From Muribaculaceae bacterium Isolate-037 (Harlan) (lineage in GTDB: Bacteria; Bacteroidota; Bacteroidia; Bacteroidales; Muribaculaceae): a stretch of DNA of 64,000 bases. A model generated the notes under the pieces. It saw nothing but the letters and a program-made list of their open reading frames with translations. It did no database searches and was not told the DNA's origin. Within the stretch, counting starts at the first letter, position 1; each line of letters starts with the position of its first letter. The stretch covers positions 305,897 through 369,896 of the forward strand of contig RIAZ01000002.1 in NCBI GenBank assembly GCA_003762615.1, read 5' to 3'. Positions 8,486 through 18,700 of the stretch are shown here, in pieces. The translations under genes and the position numbers were made by a program.

Positions 8486-9868
8486 TTATTTTGCTTTTTT
8501 ACCTGTCAGTTTCAATATCTTCTTCGGCAGATCGGTGTTGTCGTTGAAGTTGGAGAAGTTGTTCGCACCGTAGCCGATAACGTAGAGAGGCACGGGATGA
8601 CCTGTGTGGCTGCCTGTGGTCCAACCGAAACCGCTCTTCGTGTTGATCACCCCGCACACTGCCGCGCCAAACCTCCAAGCATCCTTGTTCATCATTGATA
8701 TGGCATATTCCTCCTTCAACGCCTGAATCTCCTTGTCGCTCAATTTGATAACTGTGTCGAATCCGAATTTATCTTTCAGATATTCATACATGTTATCCCA
8801 TGCCGGTATGTTGCCGGATGCGATGATCTCCTCGCAGTATTCCACGAATTTCTCCTTCGAGATCTTCTGACCGCGTGCCATCTCCGGACGTACACTGTAA
8901 CCTGTGGACTGACATCCAACCGACATGCCACCCGTCTCATGGTCTGCTGTGACAATTATAAGAGTCTCCTTGGGATGCTTCTTATAGAAATCGTATGCAA
9001 TCTTTAATGCATTGTCAAAGTTCTTCACCTCTCTAACTGAAGAGCCGCCATCGTTGCTATGACCGTTGTGGTCGATGCTTCCACCCTCAACCATCATGAA
9101 GAAACGGTTGGGATTCGTGCGCATCAGATGGTTAAGACATGCCTGAGTCAATTCAGGAAGGGTCAAGGCATTTTCAAGGGAGTCTATCGCCATGCCTATC
9201 TCATTATTCATCTTCTCATGGAACGGACTCAACACAAGCTGACGTTTAGCGTTCTTGTCAATGCCATCCATACCGTAGCTCACTGCCACGTTATTCTTCT
9301 TGAAATGATCCATAAGGTCGTTCTCCTTACCATTCTTATCACGTCTGCCACGCAAGGATGCACCGGCTGCAAACTGGTAGCCGGAGGCTGCAAGATCCTT
9401 TCCGATCTCATAAAACATGCCGCGATTGGGCACGTGGGTATAGAATGCTGCCGGAGTGGCGTCGTCAATAGCCACTGTTGTCACGAGACCGACACCATAG
9501 CCGTTGTCAAAGAGTGTCTTGGCTATGGAAGTGACGGCTACTGTATCGGCGTTCATGCCGAGCATGCCGTTCTTTGTCTTATGACCGGTAGACAACGCTG
9601 TGCCTGCCGCTGCAGAGTCTGTCACGCCGGAGCTTGCCGAGTGGGTGGTGATCATCGACACCACAGGGAAAGTGGTCATCAGAAGCGGTGTCTCGCTCTT
9701 AAGCACATCCTTATTAAACCACTGTGCGTTAGTGACCTCAGCTACACCCATTCCATCTCCAATGAAATAGAATATATACTTCAAATCCGCCGCATAGCTT
9801 GCCGAGGCTGTCAGCAAAATAACCCCTGCCGCAGCAATTGCTTTCTTTACGTTATAAAAGAGTTTCAT
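8486..9868 (-). CDS. Alkaline phosphatase (PhoA-type superfamily)
   Basis: This 460-residue exported phosphomonoesterase has a clear Sec signal peptide ending near ASASYAA. Metal and active-site motifs are present: IGDGMG (Asp38) and VTDSAAAGTA, where Ser85 is the phospho-acceptor nucleophile. GGSIDHNGH and TADHETGG supply further metal ligands. The length is normal for Bacteroidota PhoA-like enzymes. It acts in the periplasm or at the cell surface to release phosphate from organic esters. It lies between the LamG-GH32 gene and the sensor gene, with terminators on both sides, so it may be a passenger with its own control. Its presence within a fructan locus is unusual but does not by itself imply a phosphorylated substrate. 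Confidence 0.93.
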   Translation of the reverse strand: MKLFYNVKKAIAAAGVILLTASASYAADLKYIFYFIGDGMGVAEVTNAQWFNKDVLKSETPLLMTTFPVVSMITTHSASSGVTDSAAAGTALSTGHKTKNGMLGMNADTVAVTSIAKTLFDNGYGVGLVTTVAIDDATPAAFYTHVPNRGMFYEIGKDLAASGYQFAAGASLRGRRDKNGKENDLMDHFKKNNVAVSYGMDGIDKNAKRQLVLSPFHEKMNNEIGMAIDSLENALTLPELTQACLNHLMRTNPNRFFMMVEGGSIDHNGHSNDGGSSVREVKNFDNALKIAYDFYKKHPKETLIIVTADHETGGMSVGCQSTGYSVRPEMARGQKISKEKFVEYCEEIIASGNIPAWDNMYEYLKDKFGFDTVIKLSDKEIQALKEEYAISMMNKDAWRFGAAVCGVINTKSGFGWTTGSHTGHPVPLYVIGYGANNFSNFNDNTDLPKKILKLTGKKAK

Positions 9869-9902
9869 GATGGTTTGTTATTATCTTTTCACATTTGAAA
9901 TG

Positions 9903-9910
9903 CAAATTTA
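9903..9910 (-). promoter_or_regulatory. -7 box of the alkaline phosphatase gene
   Basis: TAAATTTG on the minus strand lies about 35 bp upstream of the ATG. It supports independent transcription; no consensus -33 box is seen. Confidence 0.5.
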
Positions 9911-9952
9911 AACATTATTTTTTCAACTATGAAAAAATTTGGCTTTCTCTCA

Positions 9953-10005
9953 TAAAAAAATAAGTGTATGACAAAAGTTTTATTGTCCTTTTGTCACACA
10001 CTTAT
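9953..10005 (-). terminator. Terminator after the LamG-GH32 gene
   Basis: There is a long near-perfect stem (ATAAGTGT.TGACAAAAG arms, 10005-9960) followed on the minus strand by a T run. It lies 25 bp beyond the stop of the LamG-GH32 gene. Confidence 0.8.
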
Positions 10006-10029
10006 AGGGTCGAGCATAAGATTAAATGC

Positions 10030-12396
10030 TCAACGAACCAACACTTTTCTATTATCTACCAAATATATCCCATTCTCCAGACCATCAATCGCATTTGAGT
10101 GCAACACACCTTTCCTTATTAATTGTCCGGATATTGAATACACATCCACAATTTTTGACGGATTATAGGAGTCTGCATCTGGTAGCGACACGCCTCCATG
10201 AATACTGCCGGATTTCAATACCCACGCATCGATGGAGGAGGCATGCACCTCTCCACCCTCAGAGAAAACCTCAACACCATCAGCATCAGCTTCAGTCGGG
10301 AATACCCTGACGGATGTTGCCCAACGGTCATTAATGAAGACGTCAACAATGGATCCATCAATAAATACATTCATCTTCATCTCTGACCCTTCCGCAAGTC
10401 GCTCCGGAAGCACTGCCCTGTAGATTCCGTCATACACCCCATTGTCATTGACAAGGCGACGCAATTGAGTGAAGTCAATCACAAGTTCATTGCTTGACGG
10501 CACATATTTTATTGTTGCTTCTCCGGTAGCCCCCTTGAAGAATTTAAATCCAAAAGCAGAAGCTCCTACCTGAAACTGTCCGAGCATCTCCACCCGTCTG
10601 CCTGATACACCATCAAGTGGCATGACATCCGAAATCTTACAATCCTTAAATGAAACATTTGCATCCGAACGCATATCTTTCAAGCCTTCGTATGGTTTCT
10701 GCACAAGCACTCCTTCCGAATTAAGGCTCCACTCGCGTGGCAACGAATAGCAGTGTGCCCATCCAAGTTTCCAATTAGTAGACGACGGCAATTTATCCGG
10801 CACAATTCCCAGAGCTATCACCTTTTCGTCATGCTTATATATGGTGGGTGAAAGCAATCCGAAACCATCCTTGGAAATCAACTCAACATTCTTCGGAGTG
10901 GCAGAATTTGATGACGGCACAAAATGACCCTCCCCGTCTATCGAGCCTGTCCAATATAGGGTATGTACTCCGGTCAAGGTTTCAAGCGGTGTTGCTGTAA
11001 ACAGCCAATTGCCATCAGACATCTCCGTAATATTCGGCATCTCCCAGAATTTGCCATCCTGACCTACGGATGTACCGGTGAAGAATAGGTCTCCTGTATT
11101 CGACCAATTACCTCCCTGATATTTATGAAGAGTCGTGGTTCCGACCCCATTCTTTGATGATCCTACGATAATATATGCGTTATCACCGTTTCTGAAGAAA
11201 TACGGATCGCGGAAATCATCCGACAATCCTTGCGGACGCCCGCTTATTATCGGATTGCGCGGTGACTTCGTCCATTCTATTAAATCTTCCGACTTGGGAG
11301 CAGCCTGAGCAATAGTAGCCTTGGCATAATCCACTGCCGTATAGAGTATGTTAGGTTCTCCTCCGGTAATCTCATCATCTGCAAACACACATCCGCTCCA
11401 ACATCCCTTTATATCGTAGCTCTCTCCCGGCGCGATAGCAATAGGTTCTTCCTGCCATTCACATAGATTTTCGCTTGTGATATGCCCCCAATGCAGACGT
11501 GCCATATACGGACCATCCGCATTCTTCTGGAAGAAAAGATGATACTTGCCATCGGAATACCACATGCCATGACACTCGTTGGTCCATCCCGCTGCCGGCA
11601 TCCCATGGAAATGAGGACGCAACAAGTCTTCTGAAAAGCGGGATGCAGGGATATCAAGATTGGCAAGATTCTCCGGACGTTCGGAAGCAAATGACTCCAC
11701 AGGCAATGCCTCGTTCCATATCTTGACATCATCTATCAAGCCATTGAACGACATCAGTTCAAACGGACCACTCTTCCGGCTGGCTTTTGATTGCCCCATA
11801 TAGAGATTGCCACCAGCGAAGCCGAACGAACCTGTACATTTTGAGGAACCGACCTCCTCACCGTTATTATACAACACAGCTTTCTTTGCAGCACAGTCCA
11901 CGACTGCTACAAGATGATTCCACTGATACACCGGCAACGGACTATCCACCTGTATATCCACAGGCCATCCACCTATGTAGGAACGGAAGGAGTATTTCCC
12001 ATCAAACCCCACATAGAATCCGAAGCCGGTCTTATTCTCCTCATCAAGACAGCTGACTATTGCCGTCTGTTCTTTTGTGTCGGTGTCAATCTGGATTATC
12101 GGATAACATGGGAGTGCCACCCACGCCGACATGGTGAGTTGTGTGCTTCCCGCAGGGAATAATTCTCCAAGAACCGCTGTCACCTTTGAAGTGTAGCCAT
12201 CGAAACGTAATGCCTCCCCTACCGCACCAGGAAGATTCTCCGGCACGAAATTCCCTTCAACTGTAGATTTCTGTCCGCTGACGACATCAGTAATCTCGCC
12301 GTCTTTCACGTCCATAGGGAAATGTGCCACTATATCAGCAGATACAGTAACCCCTGACAATAGCAACGACGGCAATATGATCTGTCTTATTTTCAT
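10030..12396 (-). CDS. LamG-GH32 two-domain protein with altered catalytic motif and T9SS-type tail
   Basis: The protein has 788 residues. A signal peptide (1-20) precedes a concanavalin-like LamG domain (about 22-235), which usually binds glycans. A GH32 propeller and beta-sandwich follow (about 255-715). The first catalytic block reads GWTNECHG (271-277), so the nucleophile position is Glu274 rather than the Asp of NDPNG. FRDP (Asp397) and a WEMPN block (Glu452) retain the other two acidic residues, although the usual WECPD is changed. The last 65 residues (VDVYSISGQLIRKG... to LVDNRKVLVR) look like a type 9 secretion type A sorting domain, implying export to the cell surface. It is last in the left SusC operon direction but has its own -7 box. 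It may be a divergent fructanase or a fructan-binding protein. The domain call is firm; activity is uncertain. Confidence 0.85.
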   Translation of the reverse strand: MKIRQIILPSLLLSGVTVSADIVAHFPMDVKDGEITDVVSGQKSTVEGNFVPENLPGAVGEALRFDGYTSKVTAVLGELFPAGSTQLTMSAWVALPCYPIIQIDTDTKEQTAIVSCLDEENKTGFGFYVGFDGKYSFRSYIGGWPVDIQVDSPLPVYQWNHLVAVVDCAAKKAVLYNNGEEVGSSKCTGSFGFAGGNLYMGQSKASRKSGPFELMSFNGLIDDVKIWNEALPVESFASERPENLANLDIPASRFSEDLLRPHFHGMPAAGWTNECHGMWYSDGKYHLFFQKNADGPYMARLHWGHITSENLCEWQEEPIAIAPGESYDIKGCWSGCVFADDEITGGEPNILYTAVDYAKATIAQAAPKSEDLIEWTKSPRNPIISGRPQGLSDDFRDPYFFRNGDNAYIIVGSSKNGVGTTTLHKYQGGNWSNTGDLFFTGTSVGQDGKFWEMPNITEMSDGNWLFTATPLETLTGVHTLYWTGSIDGEGHFVPSSNSATPKNVELISKDGFGLLSPTIYKHDEKVIALGIVPDKLPSSTNWKLGWAHCYSLPREWSLNSEGVLVQKPYEGLKDMRSDANVSFKDCKISDVMPLDGVSGRRVEMLGQFQVGASAFGFKFFKGATGEATIKYVPSSNELVIDFTQLRRLVNDNGVYDGIYRAVLPERLAEGSEMKMNVFIDGSIVDVFINDRWATSVRVFPTEADADGVEVFSEGGEVHASSIDAWVLKSGSIHGGVSLPDADSYNPSKIVDVYSISGQLIRKGVLHSNAIDGLENGIYLVDNRKVLVR

Positions 12397-12423
12397 AATA
12401 TGATTCCTTTATTTTAAATAACC

Positions 12424-12480
12424 CCGGAAGCCACGCCATCCATCCGATACGGATGATTTGCTTCCGAGGTTGCAAATTTA
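12424..12480 (-). promoter_or_regulatory. -7 box and leader hairpin before the LamG-GH32 gene
   Basis: TAAATTTG (12480-12473, minus strand) is followed within a few bases by a strong imperfect hairpin. Its outer CTCGGAAGC/GCTTCCGG arms and inner CATCCG/CGGATG arms span 12469-12424. There is no U-run after the hairpin, so it looks like a leader or mRNA-stabilising element at the transcript start rather than a terminator. It lies entirely between the surface-lipoprotein and LamG-GH32 genes. Confidence 0.5.
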
Positions 12481-12506
12481 TGTCTATAACGATGTTTTAT
12501 TCCTGA

Positions 12507-13976
12507 TTATTTCAGGTAGTTCAAGATATTTGAAGTGAGTTTCTCCACATTATGCTGATAAGGATTGGTTCCGGAATTCTGATTCCATTCATAAGCCGCA
12601 AAACCATTGGCGATACATCTGCCGTGGTTGGCATTTGAATAGAATTCCACCAGACCGGCGACACAGTGGTCGCGTACATGACCCCAAGTTGCAAGCACAA
12701 GCGAACCGGTAGTTGCCTCAAAATTGGCGATTACGTCAGGATAGCTTCCGCGTCCATAGATATTGCAATCCCACAGGCAGTTGTGGTCTTCGCGTTGACC
12801 GGGACCGATAAGTGGCAGATTCTCATAGCCGTAGCCGTTAGGATCCTCAAGGGTCAAGCCATCATAGATAGCGTGTGCAGTACGATCATAGAAGCCTTGG
12901 TCTGAACCGTTGCGGAAATCCCATCCGAGATAAGGGTTGATGACCCACACATCGTCGCCGGAACCGCCGTCGCCATTGCCATAAACTGTCGGAGCCATAT
13001 TATCGGGCACGATTCCCAACGGCACTGTCAACTGAGTCGCCATATTGGAAAGATACAGACTACCGCCGTTTGCAGAATATTCACGCAATGCTGCGATAAC
13101 CTCATCCGACACTATATTTTCCGGAAGATTCTGCCATCCCAAAGGAAGACCCACGCGGTCGATCTCAATCCAGATTACCGGATAAAGGTCCGGTTCAAGG
13201 GTTGCGATCTGCGACGGTTGGATAAACTCTGCATTATCCTGTGAAGCGAACCATGATGCAGCAGCACGCTCGTCATCATCGGGAAGATCTTGCCATGTAT
13301 TCGTGGTAAGAAGGTATGCCATCTTAGGCGCGATATACGGAACTGTCGCCTTCACGGTAGAGGGCACCGAAGGATAATATTCATCATATATCAGTTCTAC
13401 CGTATAAGTCATCTCCACGTCCATCGGCTGTGCCTTCATCTCATAAGAGGTGGCATTCGCCGGGAGAACCACAGCGGCACTAACGTCGCCATCGCGATAT
13501 ATACGCACTCCGGTAATTCCAGAAGCTGAGGGAAGTGCCCATGAAAGTGTGACCGTTCTGCCTGAAATTGTATTAGTGAGCGAAGTCACGCCTGCAAGCT
13601 GCTCTTCCGGCAATGTTGCAGTCACTGTCACACCCTCGGATACGTATTTATCTCCGTAGCATAGCTTTACTGTAAAGTAGCCCTCCACTCCGAGAGGCTG
13701 ACCCTTTACATCGTATGATGTGGCGTTTGCCTCAAGCATTATCGGGTTTCGGGTGTCGGCATTCTTGATGAACTGCACGCCTGTGATATTCTTATCGGAA
13801 GGGAGTTGCCAGCTCACGTTCACCGTGTGTCCGCTGACGGTTGCCTTCATATCCCTAACAGTGGGAAGATCGGGAGTTGCCTCATACCCTGTCGGCTCAA
13901 AATCACCACAAGAGGTAAATGTCATTCCCATTGCTAAGGTCATCACACTGAGACCATATATTATTTTTGTTGCCAT
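12507..13976 (-). CDS. Surface glycan-binding lipoprotein (two FN3-like domains plus DUF4960-like domain)
   Basis: This 489-residue lipoprotein follows SusD by 29 bp, the usual place of a SusE-type surface glycan-binding protein. The signal peptide ends at TSCGDF, giving the lipidated Cys. Two similar fibronectin III-like repeats follow at about 35-125 and 126-215, both with VSW/LSW-LPS and NATSY motifs. A C-terminal domain of about 270 residues (YLLTTNTW... to LTSNILNYLK) resembles DUF4960. The protein at 24165-25664 shares that domain, so the two are counterparts in the divergent fructan operons. I infer that it captures fructan outside the cell. No enzymatic motif is seen. Confidence 0.85.
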   Translation of the reverse strand: MATKIIYGLSVMTLAMGMTFTSCGDFEPTGYEATPDLPTVRDMKATVSGHTVNVSWQLPSDKNITGVQFIKNADTRNPIMLEANATSYDVKGQPLGVEGYFTVKLCYGDKYVSEGVTVTATLPEEQLAGVTSLTNTISGRTVTLSWALPSASGITGVRIYRDGDVSAAVVLPANATSYEMKAQPMDVEMTYTVELIYDEYYPSVPSTVKATVPYIAPKMAYLLTTNTWQDLPDDDERAAASWFASQDNAEFIQPSQIATLEPDLYPVIWIEIDRVGLPLGWQNLPENIVSDEVIAALREYSANGGSLYLSNMATQLTVPLGIVPDNMAPTVYGNGDGGSGDDVWVINPYLGWDFRNGSDQGFYDRTAHAIYDGLTLEDPNGYGYENLPLIGPGQREDHNCLWDCNIYGRGSYPDVIANFEATTGSLVLATWGHVRDHCVAGLVEFYSNANHGRCIANGFAAYEWNQNSGTNPYQHNVEKLTSNILNYLK

Positions 13977-14005
13977 TTCTGTTTCCTTAGTTTAGATTAC
14001 GGTTA

Positions 14006-15682
14006 TCAATTATAGAGATCGCCTGCATTGTCCTTCTGATTCAACGGTATCGGGAAATAAAGTTCATCCTCCGATAAGTTTGCAGTTGAATAATACGGCT
14101 GGAACGCAGTCTCAAACTGATAATATTTGTTGACGACATCCACGACATTACCCCAACGCAAAAGGTCAAACCAACGTAAGCCTTCCATCGCAAGCTCCAC
14201 ACGGCGTTCGTGGCGAACCGCCTTGCGTGCATAATCCTGATTCCATGCAGTAGCGGAATATTGACCGACAGCATAATTCGCTATCATCGGGTTGCAGTCA
14301 ATCGGAGTGTAGGAAGCATCAACCGAACGGGCTGCCTTAGCACGCACCTGATTGATGAGATCGCGGGCTTCATCAAGATTCTTATTCTGCTCAATCAAAG
14401 ACTCTGCCTTCATCAGAAGCACATCGGCATAGCGTATGATGATGTAGTTGAGTGATGACGCACCCCAAGGCACGATACCCGGTTTCACGTAGGGTGAATC
14501 AGGAGAGGGATAAGGCTTCTTGCCTGAATACTGACCGTAGAGGTCAAGATTGCGGCACCATTTCTCATTATATTGGTAAGAACGCCATGGCATACCTATA
14601 CGTCCGAGTGTGAAATCAAGGCGAGGGTCAACATTGCCGGCATAGTCGGCGGTAGTCACGCTCTCTGAGTTCTGTGTGCCGTCAAGATAAGGGAGACCGT
14701 TCTCATCTGTGCGGAATGCGTTGACAAGATCCTGTGATGCAAGATAGAAGTCGTCGCCATTTCCATAGAGATTTCCTTCCGACCATGTGCAGTTAAGACA
14801 GTTATTGAAGTTGAACTGGTCAGGAGAATTTGCCGACGAGAACTGCACCGCCATAACTGATTCAAAACTGTTGTTGAACTCAGGTTTCGACATATCGAGG
14901 AAGTTGGTATACAACTGATATTGACCCGAAGTAATCACATAGTTTGAATATTCCTCTGCCTCTGCCCAATCGGATGTGAAGAGATCCACTCTCGCAAGTA
15001 TGGCAGCCGCTACATTCCTGTTGAAACGTCCCACCTCTTCCTGCTTTTCCGGGAGATTATGGTAAGCCTGTCGCAAGTCTTCCTTTATAAAGCCTACAAT
15101 CTCCTCTCGTGTGTACTCATCGGCACGACATTCCGACGGATTAGCCACTGTCTCATCAAAATACGGGAATTTCGCAAAGAGACGATACATGTCGAAATAG
15201 TAATAAGCACGTAAAGTCTTCATTTCTGCCACGTAAGCTGTCTTCACATCATCTGCAAGATTCCCGGCTGACAATATAGCCTTGATCGCAGTGTTGCAAC
15301 GGGAAATGGAGAAATAATTGTTGCGCCATTTGAAATTGATGACATCGTTGTCGCTCTGCACATTGCCGATTTCAAGCTGATGCATGTAGCCTTCCATTGT
15401 AACACCGTCGCCACCTTTTAGCGCATCATCCGAACGGAGGTCGATGACCCAGTTGTTGATCGGACCGGCAAACGACTCATTGTTTCCGAAATAGTGGCAC
15501 AATAATGTGGCATACGCCGAAGTCATCATGTCGATAGCCTCATCCTCCCCTATCTGTGAGGATGTGAACGAACCCTGTGGCTTTGTGTCAAGCATGCTGT
15601 CGCATGATGTCGCACCGATACCCATTGTGATGGCAGCCACGCTATATGCTGTCGTTTTGAGTATTTTCTTTATTGTTTTCAT
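14006..15682 (-). CDS. SusD/RagB family outer-membrane lipoprotein
   Basis: This 558-residue protein forms the lid and glycan-recognition partner of the SusC channel. The signal peptide ends at GATSCDS (lipobox Cys near residue 28). The typical N-terminal TPR-type helices (YVAEMKTLRAYYYFDMYR), the RYADVLLMKAE segment and the C-terminal ERRVELAMEGLRWFDLLRW block are all present, and the protein ends with FPIPLNQKDN. It lies 18 bp after SusC on the same strand, as in standard SusCD pairs. The substrate is inferred to be a fructan from the surrounding GH32 genes. Confidence 0.96.
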   Translation of the reverse strand: MKTIKKILKTTAYSVAAITMGIGATSCDSMLDTKPQGSFTSSQIGEDEAIDMMTSAYATLLCHYFGNNESFAGPINNWVIDLRSDDALKGGDGVTMEGYMHQLEIGNVQSDNDVINFKWRNNYFSISRCNTAIKAILSAGNLADDVKTAYVAEMKTLRAYYYFDMYRLFAKFPYFDETVANPSECRADEYTREEIVGFIKEDLRQAYHNLPEKQEEVGRFNRNVAAAILARVDLFTSDWAEAEEYSNYVITSGQYQLYTNFLDMSKPEFNNSFESVMAVQFSSANSPDQFNFNNCLNCTWSEGNLYGNGDDFYLASQDLVNAFRTDENGLPYLDGTQNSESVTTADYAGNVDPRLDFTLGRIGMPWRSYQYNEKWCRNLDLYGQYSGKKPYPSPDSPYVKPGIVPWGASSLNYIIIRYADVLLMKAESLIEQNKNLDEARDLINQVRAKAARSVDASYTPIDCNPMIANYAVGQYSATAWNQDYARKAVRHERRVELAMEGLRWFDLLRWGNVVDVVNKYYQFETAFQPYYSTANLSEDELYFPIPLNQKDNAGDLYN

Positions 15683-15700
15683 GTTGATGTCAATTTAAAG

Positions 15701-18700
15701 TTAGAACTGTACGTTTACACCGATTGTGTATGTGCGTGGACGTGGATAGCTACCGTTGTCGGTCAGTGAGCCATAAGTGCCGGGGAGAATCTCCGGATCC
15801 AGTCCTTTGTATTTGGTAAGTGTGAACACATTCTCTACCTGTCCGTAGATGTCGATGCCTTGGCTACCGATAACCTTGTAGACTGACTCCGGCAAAGAGT
15901 ATGACAGTTTCAGATATTTCATCTTCATATAAGAGCCATTCTCGATGAAATACGTTGAGAAACGTGACTCATTGTTGTCATCCGTAAGAGAGAGTGCCGG
16001 GATGTCGCTGCCGGTGTTCTGGGGAGTCCATGCATTGAGAACGTCAACGCTGCGGTTAGTAGTGAGGTTGCCATAGTTCATGAAGTAGAGCTGGCGTTTC
16101 ATGTGGTTGATGATATCCTGTCCGAAGTCGCCTGCAAAGAACATATCCAATGACAATGACTTGTAGCGGAATCCGAGATTAAGACCGAGTGAGATCTCCG
16201 GGTTCGGGTTGCCTATGATGCAACGGTCGTTGTCGTCTATCACTCCGTTGCCGTCAAGGTCTCGGTAGATCAAACGACCTGGAGCAGCACCGTTCTGTGT
16301 CGCATGGTTTGCCACTTCTGCTGTATTCTGGAAGATTCCGTCGCACACATAACCATAGTAGACACCCATTGCCTGACCGGGGATAAGACGAACGTCACCA
16401 CCTATAAATTTCTGAACCGAGTTCAGATTGACAAGCTTATTCTTGTATTGCGAGATATTGAGAGATCCATTCCATGAGAAATCGCCGTAAGATGGACTGG
16501 TATATCCGAGAGAAACTTCCCAACCGGTATTCTTCATGTCGCCTGTATTGAGCCATATAGCCGCATTCTCTCCTGCCACGTCAAGTGCCGGCGGAATGGT
16601 AAGCATGTCGGTGGTCTTCTTTATATAGTAATCAGCCGTAAGATTGATTGCTCCGCTGAGAAATTGAAGGTCCACACCGATGTTGTTCTGCGTTGTAGTT
16701 TCCCATTTCAGATCCGGATTGCCGGAGGCGGCAAGGGTGATGCCGGGACGGGTCTGTGAGTTGGTGCCGGTTATATCATACGCACCGTTGCCGGTATTAT
16801 AGATATATGTGGAATATGTCGGATAGAGCGGCGGGATATTGGCATTACCGTTCTGACCCCAAGAATAACGGATCTTAAGATCGGTCAATACTGTGTTGGC
16901 AGGCCAGAATGATTCTGCCGTCGGACGCCATGCAAGTGACGCTGCGGGGAACACGCCTGAACGATGACCCTTTGCAAATCGGGAGTTCTCGTCACGACGG
17001 ATTGTGAACGATGCCAGATAACGGTCAGCATAATTGTAGTCAATCTTTCCGAATAATGAGAATACACTCCACTGGGTCTTACCGCCGCCATTGTTACGTG
17101 TGCCGGAGCCGGAACCTATCTGCATGAAATCAGAATCCTCAAACATGTAATCCTCACGTGAAGCGGAGAGATCCTTAAATGTGTAGCCGATAGCCTCGCT
17201 ACCGATGAGAGCTGTCAGATGATGATTCTCTCCAAAAGTCTTGTTATAGTTTGCAGTGTTGGTCCATGTCCAAGTGTCGCCCTGACCATATACAGAACTC
17301 ATACTGTTGACATCACCCGGATTCACACGACGTCCGAGAGTATTGTTGAAATATTGGCTATGCTCGATACCGATATTTGATTTCAATACGAGTCCTTCAA
17401 TCGGTTTCACCTCGATAAATGCGTTGCCGAGTATTCGCCAGCTCTGAAGGTCATTGTCTTCTGCATTATTGATCAGCTGCACCGGGTTGGCAAGGTCTGA
17501 CCCTATCAACTCCATCGGACGTGCCCAATCTCCGTTAAGTCCTCTTACCGGGAGTGCGGGATGCTGGCTCATTGCGGTGAAGGGTATGCCGCGGTCGCCT
17601 GCCACATCTACACCACGGTTTTTCCAGTTGGCTATAACCACATTCTCTCCTACAGACACGTATTTGCCGAAATCGAACCGTGTGTTGAGACGTGCGGAGT
17701 AACGACGATAGAATGAAGAGACGATGTTACCTGTCTGGTTGATGTAGTTCATTGAGAAGAGCACTGACGATTTCTCCGTATTGTTGGATACTGATGCCGT
17801 CAGATTGTTTGTCCATGCCGTCTGATAGACCTGATCCTGCCAGTCGGTGTTGGTGGTCGGATAGTTTTTATCTCCGTTGATAAATTCCACCAGTTTAGGA
17901 GTCTCACCACTACCATAAAGAGGTATCGAGGGTGTCATCCCTGCATTGCGTGAAGCAATCCAGTAAGCCTGTCCCCACTGGTCGGCATTCATCATATCAT
18001 ATCGTTTGGCTATTGTCTGCGCACTCAGTGCATAGCTGACGTTAACCGACAGACGATCACCTTTGCCATGTTTCGTTGTGATGATGACTACGCCATTCGC
18101 CGCACGCGAACCATATATAGAGGCAGAGGCGGCATCTTTAAGCACCTGCATTGTCTCAATATCGTTAGGGTTAATGCAGTTGAGATTGTCGGTCGGTACT
18201 CCGTCTATCACGTAGAGAGGATCGTTGCTTGAGTTGGCAGTAGACATACCGCGCACGCGGATTGAGCCTGTGCCACCCGGAGCCGCATCCGGAACTACAT
18301 TTACACCGGGCAACTTGCCTGCCATGGAGCTCATGATATTGCCGGAATTTTCACTTAATGGATCTTTCATATCCATCACCGATACGGCTCCGGTAAGATC
18401 TGCCTTGCGCACCGTCTGGTAGCCTACCACCACCAATTCATCAAGAAGCCCGGAATCTTCATCAAGATAGATTGTCAGTTCCGGCTCTGCCTTGACCTCT
18501 ACTGTCTGATAACCCACGTATGAGACTTTCAATACCGATCCTTTCGGAACGCTCATACTGAACTTGCCCTCTATATCTGTGGCAACACCTTTTTTGTTGA
18601 CTTCACAAATGACGGTAGCCCCAATCAGCGGCTCATCATCAACACGTGAAATTACTGTCCCTTGCACATTGATTTCCTGTGCGTGAATCATGACCGCCGT

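Noticed and set aside
9059..9898. 279-codon plus-strand open frame
   Set aside because: It is antisense to the alkaline phosphatase, whose catalytic motifs are certain. Its composition is that of a codon shadow.
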